From: Suilimivivens sp964402925
Lineage (GTDB): Bacteria > Bacillota > Clostridia > Lachnospirales > Lachnospiraceae
Assembly (NCBI GenBank): GCA_964402925.1
Contig: CAYOED010000020.1
Location: forward strand, 1-49,532
DNA length: 49,532 bases
Reading direction: 5' to 3'
Shown: one piece after another, positions 34,022 to 42,458 of the stretch
How the letters are laid out: each line of letters begins with the position of its first letter
Position numbering within the stretch: the stretch's first letter is position 1
Notes under the pieces: model-generated
What the model saw: only the letters and a program-made list of their open reading frames with translations
The model's database searches: none
What the model was told of the DNA's origin: nothing
Program-made: the position numbers and the translations under genes

Positions 34022-34696
34022 TTATTGTGATATCATTTTAACTACTTTAATTTTATGTGCTTCTATACCAAATAATGCCTGAATTGCTTCTGTTATATTT
34101 TGAACTGTTCTGGCATTTCCCCCTCCTTGGGCAGACACCACAACACCTTCCACACGGGGCGATAATATCTTTTTTACATAAGGTGCGCCGCCGTTCTGCT
34201 GCCCGCCTTGGTATATCGTCTGCTCACTGTCACTGATATTCGTAGTGTTTCGGCTTCCTCCGGCAGAATCTACCTCCGTCGTTCCCTCTCTTACTGTGCT
34301 TACATCCTTTTCCACTACAGTCTCCCCGGAACTTTCCAAGGTAACCATAACCCTGACCTGTCCTACTCCGTCCATGGTACAAAGCAGTTCCTCCAGTGAT
34401 CGTTCCAGGCTGGACGCATAAGCAAGCAGTGCATCTTCCTCCTGACCGTTGCTTTGTCCTGCAGCAACATTCTGAATTAAATTGGATTGTTCATTCAGTA
34501 TAGCACTTTCACTGTCCCATTGACCGGACTTCGTCTCCTTGTTTTTATTTTTATCTTCCACAGGCCAGACAATCACCATGAGCAGTATCCCCATAAGGAC
34601 AGCAATCAAAAAATGATCTTTTGTAAATTTCATTTTCAATTTTTTTTCTATGCCTTTTCCCTGCATACAAAAACCATGCCTTTCCATGCGCCTCAC
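34022..34696 (-). CDS. spoIIIAG: Stage III sporulation protein AG
   Basis: Up to 224 residues. It has one membrane segment (HFLIAVLMGILLMVIVWPV) and then a periplasmic-side ring-building domain with VMVTLESSGETVVEKDV, ILSPRVEGVVVSAQGGGN and NITEAIQALFGIEAHKIKVV. It forms the large ring of the feeding-tube channel. The start is uncertain: GTG 34696, ATG 34687 and ATG 34666 are all in frame, and none has a good ribosome site. Confidence 0.93.
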   Translation of the reverse strand: MRRMERHGFCMQGKGIEKKLKMKFTKDHFLIAVLMGILLMVIVWPVEDKNKNKETKSGQWDSESAILNEQSNLIQNVAAGQSNGQEEDALLAYASSLERSLEELLCTMDGVGQVRVMVTLESSGETVVEKDVSTVREGTTEVDSAGGSRNTTNISDSEQTIYQGGQQNGGAPYVKKILSPRVEGVVVSAQGGGNARTVQNITEAIQALFGIEAHKIKVVKMISQ

Positions 34697-34718
34697 TGTG
34701 ACCGCTTATCCCCGCACT

Positions 34719-35279
34719 TTATTTTTCCAGAATGATTCTGATCCTGTCCGTGTCTACACCGATACAATTTCCATACATGCTTTTAAGCTCTTCTTCTTTT
34801 TCAAAATCAGATTCTTTTCTCTCATCCAATGTTATAGGATCAACTCGTATCAGGTTCTCTGAAAATGTACATTTTTCCGATACAGTTATGATAATTTCTT
34901 CATCACCGCTGTATTCTGTCCCCGAATAAATATCCTCCGAAAAATTGACCCCCAAGACTTCATAATCACTTTCACAATGATCAAGCCTATTTTTCAACTC
35001 TTTTTCAAGGCTCTCGTAAATTCCCATCTCACTTTCTCCCAAACCTGTTTTCTCACTTTCCATATCCATTTTATCTTCCATCATCTGAATTCTCTCTCTG
35101 ATTTCCTGCTGCCTGTCATCACTGAGCACCAAAGCAAATATGGGCTCCGTCATCCGCAGAATCATAATGATTCCCACTAATATCCGGACATATTTGACAT
35201 AAGATTGACCCGGCACAAAAAATAGAATTGCCTGTGCTATGATGATAAAAATACATATTTCCTTTATTACGCCAACCAT
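34719..35279 (-). CDS. spoIIIAF: Stage III sporulation protein AF
   Basis: 186 residues. Two N-terminal membrane helices (about 5-22 and 30-52) are followed by a soluble part with a charged helix and a small C-terminal domain ending GVDTDRIRIILEK, typical of SpoIIIAF. AGGAGGCGAAGG lies before the ATG. Confidence 0.92.
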   Translation of the reverse strand: MVGVIKEICIFIIIAQAILFFVPGQSYVKYVRILVGIIMILRMTEPIFALVLSDDRQQEIRERIQMMEDKMDMESEKTGLGESEMGIYESLEKELKNRLDHCESDYEVLGVNFSEDIYSGTEYSGDEEIIITVSEKCTFSENLIRVDPITLDERKESDFEKEEELKSMYGNCIGVDTDRIRIILEK

Positions 35280-35289
35280 CCTTCGCCTC

Positions 35290-36453
35290 CTAATATGAAA
35301 CCGTATAGGATATCACCGCAATTACGATGATGAACAAAATAACAGAAGTACAAACACATCTTAAAAGCAGAAGACATCCTCCCCCCACCCGATCTGCACA
35401 CAAAGACACTCTTTTATCACTGACAATTCCCGTGATAGCTGCCCCAAGTTTTACGGTCCCCGTCACAATCAAGATTTTAAGAAGAGGCATAAGGCAGGCA
35501 CCAAATAATAAAATCAGCAACAGTACTCCCATACTGTTCTTAATAAGGACTGCCGATCCCAGCACAAGCTCCGTCACCCCTTCCGTCACGCCGCCTATCC
35601 CCGGGATAGCCGCTATCGCTTTTCGCATGGCGGAAATCTTAAGTCCTGACGCCACCGGTACAATTACCGCCTGCACCAGACTAAGTCCGGTAACTGCTCC
35701 CATGGATATTTTTAGAGCCAGTAAAATTCCTTTCTCGATAAAATCCAGCAAAAGCGTCAGTTTCTCTTCTGTCCATAATCCGTTTAAAAGGGCAAGCACA
35801 ATATAACTGTAAATAAACGGTATCAGCACCGCATTTAGAAAACTTTCCACCAGATAAGCGACCATCAGCATCAGCTGGTAATAATATACGCCTGATGCAC
35901 TTCCCTGCGCTGTCCCCACCACAACACTGTAAGTCGGAATGAACAGCTTAACGAACAATGCAATACTCTCCATCGTGTCAGAAGCAATTTCAGATACATA
36001 AAGAAAAACCTTCGTCAAAATTACCATAAGAAAAAGATACAGGAAGTAAAACCCGGTCTGAGCAATCTGCTGACCCGCAAACAAATCCGAAAATTCTGAA
36101 AAAAGCGCCGATACCACACCCAAAATTAAAATGTATAAAAAAATCTGCCTCAATCCGGACAACTCCCCCCACAGGCTGTCCTTTATCTGACCGGTCAGCA
36201 TTTTGAAAGCGTCAATGACCTGACCGTTTATAATCATAGAAAGAAGCTGCTTCGCATCCAGATTTATTCCCGGAAAAAGGCTGTCCATTCCTTCATTAAT
36301 AGAATCCAGATCGCTGGTGGAAAACCAGCTGTCTATATATTCAAACTCTGATCTCACATCCCCATTTTCTCCAGCCTGTACCTGCATTGGCGGCAAAATG
36401 AAGAATAATATGATTTCTAAGAAAAGGAGCAGACTAATATATATTTTTTTCAT
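35290..36453 (-). CDS. spoIIIAE: Stage III sporulation protein AE
   Basis: About 387 residues from ATG 36453 (behind GTGGAGG), with a signal-like N-terminus and about eight membrane helices. The segment KISAMRKAIAAIPGIGGVTE and the late GSAVLIKNSMGV are family hallmarks. It is a polytopic component of the SpoIIIA channel, distantly like type III export apparatus parts. Another ATG at 36468 overlaps the AD stop. Confidence 0.93.
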   Translation of the reverse strand: MKKIYISLLLFLEIILFFILPPMQVQAGENGDVRSEFEYIDSWFSTSDLDSINEGMDSLFPGINLDAKQLLSMIINGQVIDAFKMLTGQIKDSLWGELSGLRQIFLYILILGVVSALFSEFSDLFAGQQIAQTGFYFLYLFLMVILTKVFLYVSEIASDTMESIALFVKLFIPTYSVVVGTAQGSASGVYYYQLMLMVAYLVESFLNAVLIPFIYSYIVLALLNGLWTEEKLTLLLDFIEKGILLALKISMGAVTGLSLVQAVIVPVASGLKISAMRKAIAAIPGIGGVTEGVTELVLGSAVLIKNSMGVLLLILLFGACLMPLLKILIVTGTVKLGAAITGIVSDKRVSLCADRVGGGCLLLLRCVCTSVILFIIVIAVISYTVSY

Positions 36454-36464
36454 TCGACCTCCAC

Positions 36465-36851
36465 TCATCCGGCTATGGCATTGATATTTTCAATGACTGC
36501 TGTCAGAACCGGAATTCCCATAAGCAGTACGGAAAGCTTCCCAAATATTTCAATCTGACCTGCAACTGCCCCATATCCCGCATCTTTGCAAATGGATGCA
36601 CAGAATTCGCAAACATATGTAATACCTACTGCTTTAAATAGGAAACCAATATAATCGCCGCTTCCGCTTAAATATTTCTGAAGTTCTTTTACCCTTCCTA
36701 AGAGCGTCTCCAGTCCGCTAAGCGAAACGGTGAAAATCACAAGACAAAGCGCCGCCCCTATATACACCCCGTACTCTTGCCGATTTGACTTAAATTGAAG
36801 TGCAAACATCACTCCTGCCACTCCAAGTATTCCGATCTTAACGATTCCCAT
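36465..36851 (-). CDS. spoIIIAD: Stage III sporulation protein AD
   Basis: 128 residues, four hydrophobic helices. AVGITYVCEFCASICKDAGY is the family's conserved core. A GGGAGG site precedes the ATG. It is paired with SpoIIIAC in the membrane. Confidence 0.93.
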   Translation of the reverse strand: MGIVKIGILGVAGVMFALQFKSNRQEYGVYIGAALCLVIFTVSLSGLETLLGRVKELQKYLSGSGDYIGFLFKAVGITYVCEFCASICKDAGYGAVAGQIEIFGKLSVLLMGIPVLTAVIENINAIAG

Positions 36852-36866
36852 GACTCATGCCTCCCG

Positions 36867-37061
36867 CTATAAACTGAACAAATCCTGTATCATAACAAAC
36901 AAATCATAAATATAGGGTAAAATCCAAGTGAGCACCAGAATCAATCCTGCCAGGGAAATAAGAAAAGCATGCTCTTCCCTTCCGCTGTGTTTTAATATCT
37001 GACTTAAAATGGTTATCAGAATGCCAACTGCCGCTATCTTAAAAATCAGACTTATCTCCAT
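36867..37061 (-). CDS. spoIIIAC: Stage III sporulation protein AC
   Basis: 64 residues, two membrane helices joined by KHSGREEHAF, the usual SpoIIIAC hinge. GTGGAGG precedes the ATG. Confidence 0.93.
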   Translation of the reverse strand: MEISLIFKIAAVGILITILSQILKHSGREEHAFLISLAGLILVLTWILPYIYDLFVMIQDLFSL

Positions 37062-37081
37062 ATTTCCTCCACGAATTTTCG

Positions 37082-37597
37082 CTACAGAAGCAGAATGGAT
37101 ATGAATATTCCAGCTGCCACTCCAAGACTCATGATCATTTTATTTTTATTCTTCTGTTCTTTTTCCATTTCTTCTATATGTAAGCCAATCTCTCTCAGCA
37201 ATTCGTCCAATGCCCCTGCCTGCGCATTCTCTTCCATAAATCCCAGACTTGAGGGGAAATCCATGATTAGTTTTTTCTCTTTTCTTGTCAGAGGAAGGGT
37301 ATCCAGCACCTTTTCCATGCATTGTTTCCATGCCTCAGGAAGGTTCTCTCCCATTTCACATACCCTCATGTCAATTTCACAAAATGCCTCCGCAAACGGC
37401 TCACTTCCCTTTTCTGCCAGTATCCGCAAGGTCTCCGGTATAGTCGCCTTCTGATAAGCAATATAATATTTCATGTTCTCATAAATGCCCTTGATTTTTT
37501 TTAGCAGTGCAAGGCGCTTTGCTGCATCCATACATATATTTCCTGCAAAACCGGCACATCCTATGACCGCCAGTATACATCCCGCTATCCGAAACAT
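37082..37597 (-). CDS. spoIIIAB: Stage III sporulation protein AB
   Basis: 171 residues. An N-terminal membrane helix, a helical soluble domain (with SLGFMEENAQAGALDELL) and a C-terminal hydrophobic helix match SpoIIIAB, a GspF-like partner of the AA ATPase. It overlaps the end of spoIIIAA by 13 bases, so the two are translationally coupled. Confidence 0.92.
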   Translation of the reverse strand: MFRIAGCILAVIGCAGFAGNICMDAAKRLALLKKIKGIYENMKYYIAYQKATIPETLRILAEKGSEPFAEAFCEIDMRVCEMGENLPEAWKQCMEKVLDTLPLTRKEKKLIMDFPSSLGFMEENAQAGALDELLREIGLHIEEMEKEQKNKNKMIMSLGVAAGIFISILLL

Positions 37598-38589
37598 TTT
37601 TCAGCTCCTCTTACATTAGACATTCTTCTTTGATCCTGATCAAAAATTTCTCTGATTTGACAGACTCCTTCCTTCTTTTCCAAAAAGAGATATCTCTCAA
37701 AAAGCATTTCCGGACAATACTGCACATGGTGATTGCTCTGACTGTATTTTTCTATATTCATGTGACTGCGCACATCCTCCATAGAATCTCCATGCATGGT
37801 CGCCACCACGCTGCTTCCGCTTTGCAGTACCTGCAGCAATGCCTTTATATCCTCATACCCGCCCACCTCATCTACCGCAACCACGGCAGGCGCCATGGAA
37901 CGCATGAGCAACATCATCCCCTGAACTTTGGGACTGCCGTCCAGCACATCTGTCCTGAATCCTACATTGTTCTGCGGAATCCCCATAAAACTTCCTGCAA
38001 TTTCAGACCGCTCGTCCACCACTCCCACCTGCCTTCCTTGGGCGTAAGCATTTCCTTCCGACACTTGCCTGATGATGTCCCTTAGCAAGGTTGTCTTCCC
38101 GCAGCCCGGCGGGGAAATTAAAAGTGTATTTAAAAAGCGATTTCCATCATAGAGGTAGGGCATAGCTTCGTCCGCCGCCCCAATCACTTCGTGGGAAATC
38201 CTTATGTTCATAAAGCGGATATGGGTCATATTCCGAATCATACCATCTTCATTTAATACGACCTGACCTGCCATTCCAATACGGTGTCCTCCGGATACTG
38301 TGAGAAATCCCTGTCTTATTTCATTTTCAAAGGCATACATAGAATAACGACATATATTTTTGATGATTGCATCCATATCCCGTTCCGTCATATACCAGGC
38401 ATCCTGACAATTACCGTTCACATTCCCCTTTCCCGACAGGAATTTTTCTCCTCCGGCTGTTATCAGTCTGACCGGTCTGCCAATGCCAAGCCGTATCTCC
38501 TGAAGTTTGTCCACCTGTAAAAGCGCCTGCTCCCACTTTGCCTTCATATTTTCTGGAAATATCCGTACGATCTCTTCTCTCTTTGTCAT
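37585..38589 (-). CDS. spoIIIAA: Stage III sporulation protein AA (secretion-type ATPase)
   Basis: 334 residues from ATG 38589 (6 bases after GAGGTG; ATG 38598 is also in frame). It is an AAA/GspE-like ATPase that energises the SpoIIIA channel. The Walker A is SPPGCGKTTLLRD, Walker B is VVAVDEVGG, and VVDERSEIAGSF is a SpoIIIAA signature. First gene of the operon behind a probable sigma-E promoter. Confidence 0.96.
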   Translation of the reverse strand: MTKREEIVRIFPENMKAKWEQALLQVDKLQEIRLGIGRPVRLITAGGEKFLSGKGNVNGNCQDAWYMTERDMDAIIKNICRYSMYAFENEIRQGFLTVSGGHRIGMAGQVVLNEDGMIRNMTHIRFMNIRISHEVIGAADEAMPYLYDGNRFLNTLLISPPGCGKTTLLRDIIRQVSEGNAYAQGRQVGVVDERSEIAGSFMGIPQNNVGFRTDVLDGSPKVQGMMLLMRSMAPAVVAVDEVGGYEDIKALLQVLQSGSSVVATMHGDSMEDVRSHMNIEKYSQSNHHVQYCPEMLFERYLFLEKKEGVCQIREIFDQDQRRMSNVRGAEKCFG

Positions 38590-38608
38590 TGCATTCACCT
38601 CTTATCCC

Positions 38609-38637
38609 AATATATGATGATTTGGCCAAGTTATGCC
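38609..38637 (-). promoter_or_regulatory. Candidate sigma-E promoter of the spoIIIA operon
   Basis: On the minus strand GGCATAAC (38637-38630), a 13-base spacer and CATATATT (38616-38609) approximate the sigma-E pattern (ATA-type -35; CATA...T -10). The transcription start would fall about 10-15 bases before the start codon. This fits the known mother-cell control of spoIIIA. Confidence 0.55.
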
Positions 38638-38641
38638 TATA

Positions 38642-38681
38642 AAAAAACCGGAACTTCCTATTACGGAAATTCCGGTTTTTT
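38642..38681 (-). terminator. Terminator after pnp with a strong A/T-flanked stem
   Basis: A perfect 12-bp stem AAAAAACCGGAA / TTCCGGTTTTTT (38642-38653, 38670-38681) lies 37 bases past pnp. The U-tract on the minus strand ends pnp transcripts before the spoIIIA promoter. Confidence 0.9.
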
Positions 38682-38717
38682 ATTTATTCCATTATAATAA
38701 ACTGATTATATTAATGA

Positions 38718-40808
38718 TTAGATTTGTGCAACATCTTTCATGGAGAAACTCATTCTTCCCATCTTGTCCTTGCCGAGGCATACAACCCTTACCTTGTCGC
38801 CAAGTGTAAGCACATCTTCCACACGGTTGATTCTTTCCTTTGCAATCTTGGAAATATGGACCATACCTTCTTTACCTGGTGCAAACTCAACAAATGCGCC
38901 AAATTCTTTAATACTTACCACGATTCCCTGGAAAACCTGTCCTTCCTGGTAATCGGTGACAATGGTCTTGATATATTCTACTGCCTTGTCCATCATGGCA
39001 GCATCTGTACCGCATACAGATACATTTCCATCATCTGTAATGTCAATCTTCACGCCGGTACGGGCAATAATCTCATTGATTGTCTTTCCGCGCTGTCCCA
39101 CTACATCGCCAATCTTTTCAGGGTCGATCTGAATAGAAATAATCTTCGGTGCGTAAGGTCCTACTTCCGGTCTGGGCGCATCGATTGCTTTCTTCATACA
39201 ATTGTCCATGATGAACAATCTTGCCTCACGGCATCTTGCAATAGCGCCTTCCACGATTGGTCTGGTAAGACCATGGATCTTGATATCCATCTGGATTGCA
39301 GTAATACCTTCCGTGGTACCTGTCACCTTAAAATCCATATCTCCGAAGAAATCTTCCAGTCCCTGGATATCCGTAAGGAGAACAAAATCATCATCTGTAT
39401 CTCCCGTAACAAGACCGCAGGAAATACCTGCAACCATCTTCTTAATGGGCACACCTGCCGCCATAAGTGACATACAGGATGCACAGGTAGATGCCATGGA
39501 GGTGGAACCGTTAGACTCAAATGTCTCAGATACGGTACGGATTGCATAGGGGAATTCCTCTTCTGAAGGCAAAACAGGAATCAATGCTCTTTCAGCCAAT
39601 GCACCATGACCGATTTCTCTTCTTCCCGGTCCTCTTGAGGGCTTTGTCTCTCCTACAGAATAAGACGGGAAATTATAATGATGCATGTAACGCTTGCTCA
39701 CTTCATTTTCATCCAGACCGTCAATTCTCTGCTGCTCAGACAAAGGCGCCAGCGTACACACATTACAGATCTGGGTCTGTCCACGGGTGAACATTGCAGA
39801 ACCATGTACTCTGGGAATAATGTCAACCTCTGCTGCAAGGGGACGGATCTGCGTGATTTCACGGCCGTCAGGACGCTTATGATCCTTTAAGATCATCTTA
39901 CGCACGGTCTTCTTCTGATATTGATAAATAGCTTCTCCGAGAACAGCCAGCCATTCTTCGTTTTCCGCAAATGCTTCTTCCAGTTTTTCAGTAATATTCT
40001 TAATATTCTCTTCACGAACCTGCTTTTCATCTGTAAAAACAGCTTCTTCCATTTCAGCCGGGGGGACGATTTCTTTAATGGCTGCAAAAAGTTCCTCCGG
40101 AACTGCACAACTTATATACTCGTGTTTCTGCTTGCCAACCTCTGCCACGATCTGATTGATAAATGCAATGATGGTCTGATTGATTTCATGTGCCTTATAA
40201 ATTGCTTCAATCATCTTATCTTCAGGGATTTCATTGGCACCTGCTTCAATCATGATGACTTTCTCTGAAGTAGATGCTACCGTAAGGTTAAGGTCGCCAT
40301 TCTTCCACTGTTCTTGAGAAGGATTGATCACCAATTCTCCATCCACCATGCCCATCTGTGTCATGGCACAAGGACCGTCAAAAGGAATATCTGAAATGCA
40401 GGTTGCAATTGCCGCACCCAGCATAGCTACCAATTCAGGACGGCACTCCGGATCCACACTCATGACCATATTATTTAAGGTCACATCGTTTCTGTAATCT
40501 TTAGGGAATAAAGGACGCATAGGTCTGTCAATGACACGGCTTGTCAAAATCGCATTTTCGGAAGCCTTACCCTCTCTTTTATTGAATCCACCAGGGATTT
40601 TACCTACTGCGTATAACTTTTCTTCATACTCTACGCTAAGGGGGAAAAAGTCGATTCCCTCTCTCGGCTTGCCTGATGCGGTTGCTGTGGATAATACAGT
40701 GGTATCACCATAATGCATGAACGCGCATCCATTTGCCTGCTTGCCCACTCTGTTCACATCAACCTTGAGCGTACGACCTGCAAGTTCCATTGAAAACGTC
40801 TTGTACAT
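38718..40808 (-). CDS. pnp: Polyribonucleotide nucleotidyltransferase (PNPase)
   Basis: 696 residues. Two RNase PH domains (the second has RGQTQICNVCTLAPLS and GPGRREIGHGALAERAL) flank a helical domain. A KH domain (IGDVVGQRGKTINEI) and a C-terminal S1 domain (GQVFQGIVVSIKEFGAFVEF) follow. It is a phosphorolytic 3'-5' exoribonuclease of the degradosome. AGGAGAGAG precedes the ATG. It follows rpsO in the conserved order, with a terminator between them. Confidence 0.98.
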   Translation of the reverse strand: MYKTFSMELAGRTLKVDVNRVGKQANGCAFMHYGDTTVLSTATASGKPREGIDFFPLSVEYEEKLYAVGKIPGGFNKREGKASENAILTSRVIDRPMRPLFPKDYRNDVTLNNMVMSVDPECRPELVAMLGAAIATCISDIPFDGPCAMTQMGMVDGELVINPSQEQWKNGDLNLTVASTSEKVIMIEAGANEIPEDKMIEAIYKAHEINQTIIAFINQIVAEVGKQKHEYISCAVPEELFAAIKEIVPPAEMEEAVFTDEKQVREENIKNITEKLEEAFAENEEWLAVLGEAIYQYQKKTVRKMILKDHKRPDGREITQIRPLAAEVDIIPRVHGSAMFTRGQTQICNVCTLAPLSEQQRIDGLDENEVSKRYMHHYNFPSYSVGETKPSRGPGRREIGHGALAERALIPVLPSEEEFPYAIRTVSETFESNGSTSMASTCASCMSLMAAGVPIKKMVAGISCGLVTGDTDDDFVLLTDIQGLEDFFGDMDFKVTGTTEGITAIQMDIKIHGLTRPIVEGAIARCREARLFIMDNCMKKAIDAPRPEVGPYAPKIISIQIDPEKIGDVVGQRGKTINEIIARTGVKIDITDDGNVSVCGTDAAMMDKAVEYIKTIVTDYQEGQVFQGIVVSIKEFGAFVEFAPGKEGMVHISKIAKERINRVEDVLTLGDKVRVVCLGKDKMGRMSFSMKDVAQI

Positions 40809-40871
40809 AATCTCTCTCCTTTTCTTATCTTACCAGCCATTTCCCTTCTCTTCGGGATGACTCATTGAATT

Positions 40872-40911
40872 AAAAAGACGGAGTCCGATCAACCGGTATG
40901 CTCCGCCTTAA
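40872..40911 (-). terminator. Terminator between rpsO and pnp
   Basis: The stem AAGACGGAG/CTCCGCCTT (with one G-U in RNA), flanked by an A5 run, lies 12 bases past the rpsO stop. Read-through or processing here could set the pnp level, as in other bacteria. Confidence 0.75.
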
Positions 40912-40922
40912 AACTGCCATCT

Positions 40923-41189
40923 TTACTTTCTAAGTCCCAGTTTCTCAATCAAAGCACGATATCTTTCAATATCTTTCTCTTTCAGATAATTAAGAAGACC
41001 ACGTCTCTGACCAACCATCTTGAACATACCTCTTCTGGAATGATTGTCCTTGGGATGCTCTTTTAAATGCGCTGTAAGCTCCTGAATCCTTGCTGATAAA
41101 ACTGCAATCTGTACTTCCGGTGAACCTGTATCACCCTCGCATCTTGCATATTCTTTCATAATTGCTGTTTTCTTTTCTTTAGAAATCAT
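40923..41189 (-). CDS. rpsO: Ribosomal protein uS15
   Basis: 88 residues, normal length. The family core, with HLKEHPKDNHSRRGMFKMVG and RRGLLNYLKEKD, is intact. It binds 16S rRNA and helps assemble the platform. AGGAGG precedes the ATG. The leader, about 85 bases long, contains a possible hairpin (see findings). Confidence 0.98.
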   Translation of the reverse strand: MISKEKKTAIMKEYARCEGDTGSPEVQIAVLSARIQELTAHLKEHPKDNHSRRGMFKMVGQRRGLLNYLKEKDIERYRALIEKLGLRK

Positions 41190-41280
41190 TGTGTTTCCTC
41201 CTTCTTTTTCAAACGCCTGATACTAAGAACCGGTCGGAGTGTCCAAAGTTCTGAGCAACGGCTAAATCTCATACTAAAAC

Positions 41281-41309
41281 ATAATATCACAGCTCATACC
41301 GCTTGTAAA
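41281..41309 (-). promoter_or_regulatory. Promoter of rpsO
   Basis: On the minus strand, -35 TTTACA (41309-41304), 17 bases and -10 TATTAT (41286-41281), 92 bases before the ATG. Confidence 0.75.
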
Positions 41310-41318
41310 GAAATATTT

Positions 41319-42380
41319 TTAATCCTGTAAAATACGTACCATCCTGTAAGGCGTTCTGTAATTGTAAGATGAAATCTTGATTCCTGTCTTGGGACTGCTG
41401 GCATGAATCACCTGTCCGCCGCCGATATACAAAGCCACATGGTTGACCGTACCGCCCTTTGCATAAAATACCAAATCCCCCGGCTTTAGTTCGGATGCAC
41501 TGATGCTTGTCCCCATATTTGCCTGTGCTCTGGAAGAATGAGGCAGCGAAACCCCATACTTTGCAAACACACTAAGAACAAAACCGGAACAATCCGCACC
41601 GTTCGTCAGACTGGTGCCTCCCCATACATAGGGATTCCCCAGAAACTGCTTTGCATACTGGCATATATCTACCCGGACATCGGAAACACCCTGACCATAC
41701 AGAAGCTCCGTCATGGTAATTGCCGTTTCCAGATCTGACTTCACTTCCACATAATCGGCGGACACATAAACCTCTTCATCATCCAGATAAACTTTAATCC
41801 ATCCATCATCCTGAATCTCTACGATATCAAGCGCCTCTCCTGAAGCCACCTGGGTAACAATTTCTGCATCTGTACTGGGATATTCCCTGATATTAAGTCC
41901 ATCCGCAGTTGCCACTGCTAGCGCTGATGCCAGTTCCTCGCCTTTCCTTTTTGCATCAAATCCGGTGAGCAGATATTCTTCCTTTACATATCCTTCCACT
42001 TTCCCGGAAGTGATATGTGCCCATCCATCTTCACTGCTTATAATTTCACAGGCTGCATTCTTCGGCAGCTTGCCCACCAACTTGCCTGATTCATCAGGCT
42101 CCTGTCTTATGTTTAAATTATTTTCCTGCACATTACAGATTCCAAGATGGGTATATCCCCAAAGGGCGCCTTCCGCATTCTTTGCAATCTCCATATATTC
42201 CACTTCTGTGAGCGGCGAAATAAATAAATCCCCCACCCCGGCTGTCAATAATCCGTCTGTGTCATCTATTGTCGTCAATACATTCTTGTTATTGATTTCT
42301 GATGCAAATGTGTTGAAAGGTTTTCCCAGTGTCATTAAGGATGTGAGAATGCAGACACCGTATATCATCTGTCTTTTCAT
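41319..42380 (-). CDS. Secreted NlpC/P60 cell-wall endopeptidase with two SH3b domains
   Basis: 353 residues. An N-terminal signal peptide (about 1-27, cleavage near TFASE) is followed by two bacterial SH3 domains (about 80-140, NNLNIRQEPDESGKLVG; and 152-213, DGLNIREYPSTDAEIV). A C-terminal NlpC/P60 domain carries Cys264 (GADCSGF), His314 (NHVALYIG) and His326 (VIHASS). Such enzymes cleave D-Glu-diaminopimelate bonds in peptidoglycan stem peptides. It has its own promoter nested in the end of ribF and a WalR-type box in its leader, fitting an autolysin under WalKR control. A GGGAGG site precedes the ATG. Confidence 0.95.
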   Translation of the reverse strand: MKRQMIYGVCILTSLMTLGKPFNTFASEINNKNVLTTIDDTDGLLTAGVGDLFISPLTEVEYMEIAKNAEGALWGYTHLGICNVQENNLNIRQEPDESGKLVGKLPKNAACEIISSEDGWAHITSGKVEGYVKEEYLLTGFDAKRKGEELASALAVATADGLNIREYPSTDAEIVTQVASGEALDIVEIQDDGWIKVYLDDEEVYVSADYVEVKSDLETAITMTELLYGQGVSDVRVDICQYAKQFLGNPYVWGGTSLTNGADCSGFVLSVFAKYGVSLPHSSRAQANMGTSISASELKPGDLVFYAKGGTVNHVALYIGGGQVIHASSPKTGIKISSYNYRTPYRMVRILQD

Positions 42381-42398
42381 ATTGATCCTCCCAAAGTT

Positions 42399-42415
42399 GT
42401 TACAAATTTGTTACA
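42399..42415 (-). promoter_or_regulatory. WalR (YycF)-type box in the NlpC/P60 gene leader
   Basis: On the minus strand it reads TGTAAC-AAATT-TGTAAC: two exact hexamers with 5-base spacing, matching the WalR consensus TGTWAH-N5-TGTWAH. It lies about 9-25 bases downstream of the expected transcription start, a position that suggests repression by WalR. Confidence 0.7.
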
Positions 42416-42429
42416 AAGTCAATATGGTC

Positions 42430-42458
42430 ATTATAACAAGCAAGCCTTTGGATGTCAA
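42430..42458 (-). promoter_or_regulatory. Consensus promoter of the NlpC/P60 gene
   Basis: Perfect -35 TTGACA (42458-42453), a 17-base spacer and perfect TATAAT (42435-42430) on the minus strand. The TGA inside TTGACA is the ribF stop codon, so the promoter starts within ribF. Confidence 0.9.

Noticed and set aside
38724..39470. Long open frame on the plus strand opposite pnp
   Set aside because: It is antisense to a highly conserved gene, has no ribosome site, and shows no recognisable domain.
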